64,000 nucleotides of DNA from assembly GCF_020034665.1 (NCBI RefSeq), contig NZ_JAIQDI010000001.1, positions 1,736,001-1,800,000 of the forward strand, read 5' to 3'. This stretch comes from Niabella beijingensis. Its GTDB lineage: Bacteria > Bacteroidota > Bacteroidia > Chitinophagales > Chitinophagaceae. The notes below the pieces were generated by a model, which worked only from the letters and a program-made list of their open reading frames with translations, ran no database searches and was not told the origin of the DNA. Shown here one piece after another: positions 10,101 through 16,293 of the stretch. A program made the translations under genes and the position numbers. Positions within the stretch are counted from its first letter, which is position 1. The number at the start of each line of letters is the position of its first letter.

Positions 10101-10324
10101 GAGGAAAATACGAGTATATCCTCGTGGGCGCAGGTAATGGAATAATTCCCGGTTGTGGTTGTAATAACACCCTTATTCGTTCCCTTTATTGTTATGGAAA
10201 CTGCGGGTAGAGAACTACTGTCCTTCGCAGAACGTACCGTCCCGGTTATTTTCTTTGTCTGGGCCAGCGCCGATGCAGCAGGCAATAAGATGAGCAGCAG
10301 CACAAGATAAATGGATCTGGTCAT
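7175..10324 (-). CDS. SusC/RagA-like TonB-linked outer-membrane receptor
   Basis: 1049 residues from the ATG at 10324. Signal peptide; N-terminal carboxypeptidase-regulatory-like domain (about 25-105, 'ITGTVRSAKDSSSLPAVSITIKG'); plug domain with the SusC hallmark 'SEVVVTTALGIKKQQKAIGYAVQEV' and 'LRGKAPLIVIDGIPD'; then a beta-barrel to the C-terminal Phe. I chose 10324 over the in-frame ATG at 10348 because a -7 element (TATTTTTG on the minus strand, 10346-10353) covers the upstream codon. First gene of the SusC-SusD-phosphodiesterase operon and divergent from a TetR gene that may regulate it. Confidence 0.88.
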   Translation of the reverse strand: MTRSIYLVLLLILLPAASALAQTKKITGTVRSAKDSSSLPAVSITIKGTNKGVITTTTGNYSITCAHEDILVFSSLGYTAMELPVGNRSELTVYLDPSDQNDLSEVVVTTALGIKKQQKAIGYAVQEVSGQSLEKTKTPTAMGALVGKVAGLKIANTTDLFRNPGIELRGKAPLIVIDGIPDPNADPYKVNADDIESITVLKGTAAGALYGQMGINGAILYTTKRGKKGVLSVDVNSSTMFQTGYTVVPKVQTQYGAGDAGKYAYIDGSGGGVEGAGWIWGPRLDQRDPNTPSGFVELPQYNSPYDPDQNYTVTFADGTTATSHYKPIPWVSKGSNNIKNFFRTGILSTNSVAASAGSDKGSYRVSANHIYQRGVVPNTEVNNSSFSIGGTYALTKQLNVDAKLTYNKEYSANYPTVGYGPPNILYNLLLWIGPDIDITDLKNYWVKGKEGLQQRNYNLSWYNNPYFVANELLNGYKKDNSFGQVTFDYQIGRDFSLKFRNGFNQYSEVSDLKEPYSYIAYSYISKGNYSVTNSTYFDIASDLILNYKHRFSDNFNINATAGGANTYRNFKSAFATTDGLSIPGLYNLNNSQNPLKGSNNLQERRTASLYATLDIETLKFLYFSFTGRYDKASTMPVDNNAYFYPSAGISAVLSDALKLPDFISFLKTRASWAKVNTGFIDKNDAYAHLLTYGIGPKWNNVPSLVWPNTYISADLIPSTVESGEYGLALGLLKNRINIDATFFRNKEYNGFTTVRQSLASGYSGLFQNADVYVRKGWEFVVSGSPVQNAAFRWETTLNFSNSHLWLKDATLNPEGFVGNIKEGDRTDRVFITNSQTPDGQAIYKSNGFESFDANPHFFGNSDAKWIYGWQNTFRYKDVSLSFSFDGRLGGLIYSTTNQKMWWGGTSPGTVNQYRDDANAGKATYVGPGVVVTEGEVTYDRRGQIISDTRKYAPNTTAVNYITFMQSTSGGMLNNYFFYEGTYLKMRELVLTYNLPANWIKRVFKSASVSLIGNNLFILSKLPNVDPDAERDDLQTPSMRSMGININLKF

Positions 10325-10637
10325 TGCAATTTGTTTTATGATTGGCAAAAATATTTAGTTAACCGCCTTGGTATTATTATGTTAATGTTACGTTTTTGAT
10401 TTAAAATAAAACCGGCAAAAAAAGGAAGACCATACGCTCAAACTCAAGCCCATCGCTGATACAAATATATATAAGGATTTTACCTAAAAAAATATTTTGA
10501 ATGAACATTTAATTAATTTATTTAAGCGGAAGCCAAATGCAACCGTTTGCGCACGTCTCCGTTTTTTACCATTTTTTTGCCATCTTTGAGAAACAACGGA
10601 TTTTTACTATCTTAAAGGAAAATCAAAAACGTATGGT
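10325..10637. other. Divergent intergenic region between susC-like and tetR-like genes
   Basis: 313 bp, AT-rich toward the middle. Apart from the minus-strand -7 element at 10346-10353 I see no gene. A near-match CATCTTTG lies about 60 bp before the TetR start. No convincing TetR-type palindrome was found by eye. Confidence 0.5.
10346..10353 (-). promoter_or_regulatory. -7 promoter element of the SusC-SusD-phosphodiesterase operon
   Basis: TATTTTTG on the minus strand matches TAnnTTTG and lies about 20 bp before the ATG at 10324. No clear -33 TTTG is seen at the usual 19-20 bp distance, so the promoter may need an activator. Confidence 0.45.
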
Positions 10638-11249
10638 ATGGGGCGAAAAAGTCTGAAAGAGACCCGGCAAAAACAAATCATCAAAGCTTTCTATAAGCTT
10701 GCCAAAAAAGAAGGATTGGAAAATGCGTCGATCGCAAAAACGGCGGATCTGTTAAAGATCAATCCCAGTCTGGTGATCCATTATTTTAAAACCAAGGAGC
10801 ACCTCGTGTACGGGCTTGTGGAATACATCCTCGACCGGTACCTGCTGATCTTTGATGTTCCGGAGGTCGTCCAGGGCAATTCCAAAAAAAAGCTGCTGGC
10901 CGTTATCGACAACATCTTCTCCCACAAATGGAACACGCTTTTTGACGACAGCGTGTCCTATAGCTGCTATGCCCTTGCCTTCCGGGACAAAACCATCAAG
11001 AAAAAATACAAGATGCTGCTGGATACCCTCCGGAAAAACCTGGAGGCATTGATTATTGAGTGTAAAGAGAACGGTTATTTGGAGGTCAGCAATACAGCCG
11101 CCGTGGCCGATCTTGTTTTTATCCTGGTAGACGGCGCCTATTATTACCTGAGCCTGGTGAGCGATAAAAATGAATATGAAAAAAAGCTGACCACGTATAA
11201 AAAAAGAGCCATAGGACTGCTGAACTTTACGGGTTCTGCTGCCTCCTGA
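10638..11249 (+). CDS. TetR family transcriptional regulator
   Basis: 203 residues. The first 50 form a TetR DNA-binding domain (KETRQKQIIKAFYKLAKKEG, then 'ASIAKTADLLKINPSLVIHYFKTKEHL' as the helix-turn-helix). The rest is an all-helical ligand/dimer domain with 'FSHKWNTLFDD', resembling BetI/YcdC-type C-termini. It is divergent from the SusC operon, 313 bp away, so local regulation is plausible but no operator is visible. Its last 23 bp overlap the 3' end of the convergent small membrane-protein gene. Confidence 0.8.
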   Translation: MGRKSLKETRQKQIIKAFYKLAKKEGLENASIAKTADLLKINPSLVIHYFKTKEHLVYGLVEYILDRYLLIFDVPEVVQGNSKKKLLAVIDNIFSHKWNTLFDDSVSYSCYALAFRDKTIKKKYKMLLDTLRKNLEALIIECKENGYLEVSNTAAVADLVFILVDGAYYYLSLVSDKNEYEKKLTTYKKRAIGLLNFTGSAAS

Positions 11250-11505
11250 TAATAAATACAAGGGCCATAACGGCAATGATGCCCCAGGCCACATTGACCA
11301 CCAGGTTCGGATAGTCGTTCAGCTGCGCCGCATGCAGGATCAGTCCCAGCGCACCGATCATGTTCAGCAAATGATACATGGGTCTTTCCGGTTTCAGTTT
11401 ATTCAGACTTAAAAACAAGTAGGCCAGCAGGTAGGCAATACTGCCCACCCATCCCATTACCGAGGACATGTTATGACCCGAAATAAAAAGAGAATAGTGC
11501 CACAT
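11227..11505 (-). CDS. Small membrane protein of the CBU_0592 type
   Basis: 92 residues (or 80 if started at the internal ATG at 11469, which begins MSSVMGWVG). Three hydrophobic segments (about 15-33, 43-60, 66-86), with 'GWVGSIAYLLAYLFLS', 'YHLLNMIGALGLILHA' and 'PNLVVNVAWGIIAVMAL', the pattern of small proteins annotated as CBU_0592-like. Role unknown. It overlaps the end of tetR by 23 bp in convergent orientation. An AGAGGATC-like sequence lies just before the upstream start, so I kept the longer form, with moderate certainty on the start. Confidence 0.7.
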   Translation of the reverse strand: MWHYSLFISGHNMSSVMGWVGSIAYLLAYLFLSLNKLKPERPMYHLLNMIGALGLILHAAQLNDYPNLVVNVAWGIIAVMALVFIIRRQQNP

Positions 11506-11661
11506 GATCCTCTATTGTACTATTTTATAGTGTTGACCAGACCAGCGCCTTTCGCGCCCAGAACATCGTAAAATTAACCGAAACATTTTTTGTTGGTCCG
11601 AATTCTGTGTAAAGAATTTAAAAACTTCTGTTTTAAAACAATTACGCAACAGGTATCTAAC

Positions 11662-11692
11662 AAAAAAAGCGTCTTAAGCAGACGCTTTTTTT
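11662..11692 (-). terminator. Strong rho-independent terminator of the four-gene operon
   Basis: Stem GCGTCT (11669-11674) and AGACGC (11680-11685) with loop TAAGC, flanked by seven A and seven T residues, so the perfect stem can extend to 13 bp. It sits 26 bp past the last stop codon of the minus-strand operon (11719). The symmetric A/T flanks would let it work in both directions. Confidence 0.88.
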
Positions 11693-11718
11693 GCCGCCAC
11701 AGGGCCCCGGGCAATGGT

Positions 11719-11965
11719 TTACTGCTGTTTTTGTTTTAATAACGGAACCAATAGCATTTTTGCAGCATCCCGGTAATCGACCTGCACAACGGCTCCCGGC
11801 GCTTCAAAACGATACCATTTTCCGGTAATAAAACCCTTAACGGTAAAGCGACGACCGGCCGGTATATTCGAACCAGATATCGGCCCACATCCCTTTACCG
11901 TTAGTCGCTGCCGGCGGACTTTCGCTGAGCGCAAAAAGGCTTCTCTGATCTCCGCAATTACACAT
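11719..11965 (-). pseudogene. Small phage-like protein interrupted by a frameshift
   Basis: Starting at the ATG at 11965 (7 bp after the DUF1360 stop), the minus strand reads MCNCGDQRSL..., then GMWADIWFEYTG, and meets a stop at 11837-11839. In the next frame the same region reads RRFTVKGFITGKWYRFEAP and continues PGAVVQVDYRDAAKMLLVPLLKQKQQ to a stop at 11719. The two halves join into one sensible protein of about 81 residues if one base is skipped near 11850. The joined pattern (F.YTG..-.TV.G..TG..YRF..PGA.V.VDYRDA..ML.VP.L) resembles small phage/virion-associated proteins as I remember them. Either the gene is broken, the assembly has an extra base, or a +1 frameshift is programmed. Confidence 0.65.
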
Positions 11966-11972
11966 AGTTTTG

Positions 11973-12269
11973 TCAGTCTTCTTTATAAAAGGGGATATTA
12001 TTTCCCTCCGTTATTTTCTCCAGGAGACAGGCAGCTCCTGAAACAGCCAGCCAGTACAATACCTGCTCCCACCAATGCCCGCCCAGCCACCATCCTGCAG
12101 GCAAAGAGATCCATATACTCAGGCAGTAGAAACAATCCATCAGCTTTCCCCAAAAACCACGCCCGGCCTTCCTGCGAAGGAAGAGCACCACATCGAATGG
12201 TCCGTTTTCTCTGGCAATCAGATGGGTGATCCTCCAGACCGCTAATATGGACACTATAAAATAATGCAT
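11973..12269 (-). CDS. DUF1360-family small membrane protein
   Basis: 98 residues from the ATG at 12269, 13 bp after the preceding stop; the longer in-frame version (to 12365) would run through the coding end of the upstream gene and is unlikely. Features of DUF1360 are present: 'AVWRITHLIARENGPFDVV', a Lys/Arg-rich turn, 'CFYCLSIWISLPAGWW' with a CxxC pair at about 47-50, and a second hydrophobic helix. The family occurs in phages and in many bacteria without known function. Third gene of the four-gene operon. Confidence 0.75.
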   Translation of the reverse strand: MHYFIVSILAVWRITHLIARENGPFDVVLFLRRKAGRGFWGKLMDCFYCLSIWISLPAGWWLGGHWWEQVLYWLAVSGAACLLEKITEGNNIPFYKED

Positions 12270-12282
12270 CTGCTCGGCGTTG

Positions 12283-14547
12283 TCAGGGTTCGAGTGCAAA
12301 GGCCGCCACCCTGTAAGGCGCGTCCTTACTGCTTTGCCGGTAAGTACCATCCGTTGCAGTTGCAATCACCGAAAGCGTTTCCGCGAATGCGGCCTTGCCA
12401 TTACCGGAATCATAACAGGTATCCAGCAGTTGCACCGGTGTAAAATGCTTGCTGTAGATTCCTCCGGATAAGGAATACCCGGCAGCAGCATCGATAACCA
12501 TTCCTGAAGCACCTGCAAGAGCCACGCCGCCACAGGTGCCCTTAGACACGCCAAAGCTGAATACCGCAAAATTATTGGGGTGCGTAGCCAGGAAGGTGAG
12601 CTCCAGATCTGCTTCGGTAGCACCATGCCCATATTTTACAAACCCACAGCAATCAGAAGCAGCGGGCATACCATTTACATTTACGGTAAAGACTGCTGAG
12701 TTGCAGGAACTGTTGTCTACTCTCACCAGCATTTTAAAGGCTTCCGCCGTGGTAGCTGTAACCCCATCAAGCAATACGTCCGGAGCATTCACACTGGTGT
12801 TCGCATCATCAAATTGAGGTACCTTAAACGTCGTTTTCGGAAGATTTGTAATCAACCCACCCGCCTGGTTGAAAAGCTCCAGCCGGAGTTCATATAAACC
12901 GTCGCCTCCCAAACCGGCGCCGTTCCTCAGCTGCGCAGCGTCAATACCGATCGTATGGGTATTATGTGTCCGTTCATACCATTGCGGGGCTGTTTGTGGA
13001 ACATTAAACGGCGCCTGGCTGGGGTGTTCCGGTGGAATAATGTATAAATTATTTTCACTTCCCGCGGGAAAAGGTCCCAGCTTTACTTTATCATGACCGA
13101 TCTGCTGATCCCCGTTGCCGTCTGTGAAAATAAAATCATAGTTCTTATATTCCGGTGTACCGATCTGCTCCCAGCTGCCGCTCACCGGAGTCAGGTCAGC
13201 AGCATTTACCTTGCGATAACTCCAGCGGTAGTAGTAAATATCGTTTCGGGGCAGTGCCTGTCCGAAACCCATATAAAAATGAAAACTGCCGCCAAAAGGG
13301 CGTTTGAAATCTCCGGTAGCCGTATCAAAAAAACCGTCACCAACAGCCGCCGCATCGGTAAGACCGATCCGGTTATACGGTACAGACTGTCCTGCCGGTG
13401 CCTGCAAAAAGCTTTGCTGGTTGATGTGTGATACGGATGTTCCCCCGATACTGCGGACCATTACCAGGTCACCCGGCAACGGGCAATTGCAGCAGCAATC
13501 AACTGAAACACGCGGATCCGTGAGGTGTATGGACAATTCCGTACCACAATTATAGTTCCAATATGTAGCACAGGGTTTTGGCGGATTGTACACGACAGTC
13601 CAGACGTCATTCACGAGATATTCCACCCATATATATACATCCGGCCGGTCACCAAAACACCGGTAAGCAATATTTGCATCAAAGCGGCCGTTAACATCCG
13701 TATACACCACCTTCCGTTCGGTGCAGCGGTACAGCCAGGGCCACCAGGAAGGCCGCAGGCAGAACCACGGATGCAGCAGCTTATAATTCGCCAGGATGGT
13801 TTCCCGGATTAGATCCGGGTTGCCCGATAACAGATTTTGCCGGATATCCGCGCCAATATCCGGGAGCTTCTCAGCCGCCTGCAATTGCAGTTGCTCGGCC
13901 GATGCTGTTTTAAAAATCATCGGATCCGGAATCACCCTGCCGCGTGCGCCCTGCAAAAACGGCGGCGGATCCGGAACAGGAACAGGATGCCGGATCACCT
14001 CAACCGGGTTCAGAAACAGCTCGGGGATCTTTGCTATGACCGGATCCAGGATACGGTAGATCCAGTAAAGAATGGGATCAATTTCACAAATATGTACACG
14101 GGCACGACAGACAGGACGGTCTTCCCAGCCGCTACCCTGGCTGATCCACTTCGACACCTTTCCCCTGACCCTGCACTGGCAAACCGGCCAGAAACGGCTT
14201 ACAGCAGCCGGCACCGGCAAAATAGAGAATGGCTCTTTTTCAGTACCGCTGTTTAAGATCGCTTCATAAGGTTGTAATGGCTCAAGATCTGCAATGGCCC
14301 TGATTTTCTGAACTTCTTTGTCAGCACCCGCCGCAAGAAATACACGCAACTCGTTAGCGCGAAACGCTGACTGGTCGGCCCGCAGGGCAGCTGCTTTATT
14401 CAGATCGAATTCCAGCAGGTTGTTACGAACAGGCTGTACCTGAAGCAGTAACCCATTACAGTAAAAAAGAAAGCCAAAAACAGAGAGTTCCTTTTCCGGT
14501 GGCTGTTCATAGTTGACTGCCAGTGATAATTTTTTTATTGTTTCCAT
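12283..14547 (-). CDS. Large Cys-rich protein of unknown function in the four-gene operon
   Basis: 754 residues, no signal peptide, no membrane helix. About 25 Cys, several clustered: VCQCRVRG and VCRARVHIC (about 122-153), DCCCNCPLPG (about 350) and DCCGF (about 635). An N-terminal region (1-110) starts 'KLSLAVNYEQ'. A proline-rich segment follows (about 180-215). At about 281-345 there is a carboxypeptidase-regulatory/transthyretin-like module ('VVYTDVNGRFDANIAYRCFG' then 'DVYIWVEYLV'). The C-terminal half is beta-rich with repeated immunoglobulin-like strands. I do not recognise a family. Given its company (DUF1360 and a phage-like small protein), a structural or scaffold role is possible but is inference. 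Confidence 0.7.
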   Translation of the reverse strand: METIKKLSLAVNYEQPPEKELSVFGFLFYCNGLLLQVQPVRNNLLEFDLNKAAALRADQSAFRANELRVFLAAGADKEVQKIRAIADLEPLQPYEAILNSGTEKEPFSILPVPAAVSRFWPVCQCRVRGKVSKWISQGSGWEDRPVCRARVHICEIDPILYWIYRILDPVIAKIPELFLNPVEVIRHPVPVPDPPPFLQGARGRVIPDPMIFKTASAEQLQLQAAEKLPDIGADIRQNLLSGNPDLIRETILANYKLLHPWFCLRPSWWPWLYRCTERKVVYTDVNGRFDANIAYRCFGDRPDVYIWVEYLVNDVWTVVYNPPKPCATYWNYNCGTELSIHLTDPRVSVDCCCNCPLPGDLVMVRSIGGTSVSHINQQSFLQAPAGQSVPYNRIGLTDAAAVGDGFFDTATGDFKRPFGGSFHFYMGFGQALPRNDIYYYRWSYRKVNAADLTPVSGSWEQIGTPEYKNYDFIFTDGNGDQQIGHDKVKLGPFPAGSENNLYIIPPEHPSQAPFNVPQTAPQWYERTHNTHTIGIDAAQLRNGAGLGGDGLYELRLELFNQAGGLITNLPKTTFKVPQFDDANTSVNAPDVLLDGVTATTAEAFKMLVRVDNSSCNSAVFTVNVNGMPAASDCCGFVKYGHGATEADLELTFLATHPNNFAVFSFGVSKGTCGGVALAGASGMVIDAAAGYSLSGGIYSKHFTPVQLLDTCYDSGNGKAAFAETLSVIATATDGTYRQSSKDAPYRVAAFALEP

Positions 14548-14588
14548 AAGAATGATTTAAAAGATGATTGTATTTAAAACGAGGCCGG

Positions 14589-15908
14589 TTAGTTTTCCGC
14601 ATCAGTCTTTTCCACCGGGCAGCACCGGTATTCCTGTGATTTTTCAAGCAGCTCTATTTGTTTCCGCAGCAAGTCATTTTCCAGTTGCAGCCGTTCTTTC
14701 AGCAACGGCTCACAAACATCGCATTCATCCAGGCATCCTTTTACAATAATACCGGGAGTAGGGAGTGAAAACTCGGTTTCAAACGCGATAACCTTTTTGA
14801 TCTCATTGCCTGCGTTGCCACTTTTGTCGATAAGGCCTTTTGCTGCGAGTTGCTCATCCACTTCTTTAAGTGCCTGCTGGCGGGCAGCAGCATCAATGGG
14901 ATTCCCCTGATCCACCCGGATGGCCGGCAACGGTACTACTGTTGCTTTCGGACCATCACTCAATGAATTGAAATCCGCCGCCAGCGACAGCACATTCGCC
15001 CGTGCCGCTATGTTCACTGCCGCCACCCGGTTTAAAACAGCAGTGGCCGGTATATCCTGTGGCACCAGGGCCACCGGCAATTTTGCAGTTCCGGGCTTCA
15101 GTACACCGGCTATCGGCGCATTTTCATCCAGCACTCTTCTTTCAATAGCCTCCAGCTCAAATTTGATCCGTTGCTTTTTATTAAGGCGGTAGAACATATA
15201 GGTTACCGCATGACATTGGTTCCGGTTCATGAACTCCCTGGAAGAAGCCTCAAAATGATCTTCGGACTCCCCTTCTATATGCGTGCGGCTGCTCACTTCG
15301 CCAATGGATACCGAATGTGCTTTACGGGAAGCCTCCACGGCCTGGGAGGCTGCACTTTCCATATGCGACCGTTGCTGGTTCAGGTAATCAGCAACGGAAT
15401 GACTGTTATGGCTGCCCCGCGCATTGGTGCTTGCACTGGCACTCAGACTGAAAGGATTGACACTGCCGCTGGCATCTCCGTGAAAATCCCATTTTCCTTC
15501 CGAAGCACTTTCTGCCTCACCCGACTGCGCCGCAGAGGCATCCGCCATATATTTTTGCACTGCGGACATATAATACTGTTCTTCAGAAATCTGTTCGCTC
15601 CGGTAACTCAGCTTTGTTTCACTATCATAACTAAAAGTATTTCTCCGGTCGGTGGTTGTAAGCCGTACCTTTTCCCCCGGGAGTAACGTAGTGCTGTAAA
15701 CGGGATCTCCAAGCACCAACCCTTCGGTGCATCTTGAAAACTTAAACCGCAGGATCACTTCAACCAGCACATTCCTTCTGCCGGCGACCAGGGTAGCGGT
15801 GGGATAAGTAAGTACACGGCTGAAACGGATCACATCACAATGATCATCAGCACTCAGTTGCGGACAGCAGGGAATCGATACTTCCTTGTCCGAAAGATGT
15901 TTTGACAT
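14589..15908 (-). CDS. Unknown protein with Ser/Ala-rich middle and Cys-bearing C-terminal coiled coil, first gene of the four-gene operon
   Basis: 439 residues from the ATG at 15908 (a TTG 9 bp upstream is also in frame). N-terminal part (about 25-115) is beta-like with 'LVEVILRFKFSRCTEGLVLGDP' and 'LLPGEKVRLTTTDRRNTFSYDSE'. The middle (about 115-225) is rich in Ser, Ala, Glu and His with helical character. The C-terminus is 'GCLDECDVCEPLLKERLQLENDLL' followed by a leucine-zipper-like helix and a final CC pair. No signal peptide or membrane helix. 41 bp separate it from the 754-aa gene. I do not recognise the family; Cys clusters in both proteins suggest disulfide or metal cross-linking between them. 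Confidence 0.7.
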   Translation of the reverse strand: MSKHLSDKEVSIPCCPQLSADDHCDVIRFSRVLTYPTATLVAGRRNVLVEVILRFKFSRCTEGLVLGDPVYSTTLLPGEKVRLTTTDRRNTFSYDSETKLSYRSEQISEEQYYMSAVQKYMADASAAQSGEAESASEGKWDFHGDASGSVNPFSLSASASTNARGSHNSHSVADYLNQQRSHMESAASQAVEASRKAHSVSIGEVSSRTHIEGESEDHFEASSREFMNRNQCHAVTYMFYRLNKKQRIKFELEAIERRVLDENAPIAGVLKPGTAKLPVALVPQDIPATAVLNRVAAVNIAARANVLSLAADFNSLSDGPKATVVPLPAIRVDQGNPIDAAARQQALKEVDEQLAAKGLIDKSGNAGNEIKKVIAFETEFSLPTPGIIVKGCLDECDVCEPLLKERLQLENDLLRKQIELLEKSQEYRCCPVEKTDAEN

Positions 15909-16112
15909 TTCTGACAATTTTAAAAGATGATATCAATAAAAAATCGATCTGCAGATGGGAACAGCGAAGCGCTTGGTCAAAATGGTATGGGCTATCCGGC
16001 GTCTGTCAGCGTCTTTGTTGCTTTACAGGTTTGCAGAAACGGAAGCGGGCAAGACCGGCTGCAGTAAGGTCCTTTTGTTTTCATGATCCGTTTCTTCCCC
16101 TTATCTTCAACA

Positions 16113-16143
16113 CAAAACTACTTCCGGGCGGCTGTCAAGTCAA
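16113..16143 (-). promoter_or_regulatory. Putative promoter of the four-gene operon
   Basis: On the minus strand TTG (16143-16141), 20 bp, then TAGTTTTG (16120-16113), which fits the Bacteroidota TTG-N19/20-TAnnTTTG pattern. It would leave a leader of about 195 nt before the ATG at 15908. Confidence 0.45.
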
Positions 16144-16281
16144 TCGCCAAATAGGGGGATATGTTCTGAGAACGGCAGCTGTAACCTGCTTTTGAAACCC
16201 TGTTACAATAAAAAGCAGTAGTTCTGCAACAAGGTTTTAATAATAATACGGAGCGGGACAGATTGCCTTTTTTTGTTGCAG

Positions 16282-16289
16282 TACCTTTG
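16282..16289 (+). promoter_or_regulatory. -7 promoter element of the metal ATPase gene
   Basis: TACCTTTG matches TAnnTTTG and ends 4 bp before the ATG at 16294, implying a nearly leaderless transcript. It also rules out the in-frame TTG at 16273 as the start. Confidence 0.5.
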
Positions 16290-16293
16290 CATT

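Larger units (their letters stand above)
15909..16293. other. Divergent intergenic region with promoters for both sides
   Basis: 385 bp between the four-gene operon and the metal ATPase. It holds a minus-strand promoter candidate (16113-16143) and a plus-strand -7 element (16282-16289). A short open frame on the plus strand in the left half has no protein-like features. I see no RNA gene or clear terminator. Confidence 0.55.

Noticed and set aside
10325..10348. Upstream ATG of the first SusC gene
   Set aside because: A -7 promoter box covers it, so it would not be within the transcript; the signal peptide starts at 10324.
12270..12365. Longer start for the DUF1360 gene
   Set aside because: The extra codons overlap the end of the 754-aa gene in another frame; the DUF1360 pattern begins right after the ATG at 12269.
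11973..15908. A prophage
   Set aside because: Only one or two families have phage links; no integrase, terminase, portal, capsid or tail genes occur on either side, and the operon has its own promoter and terminator.
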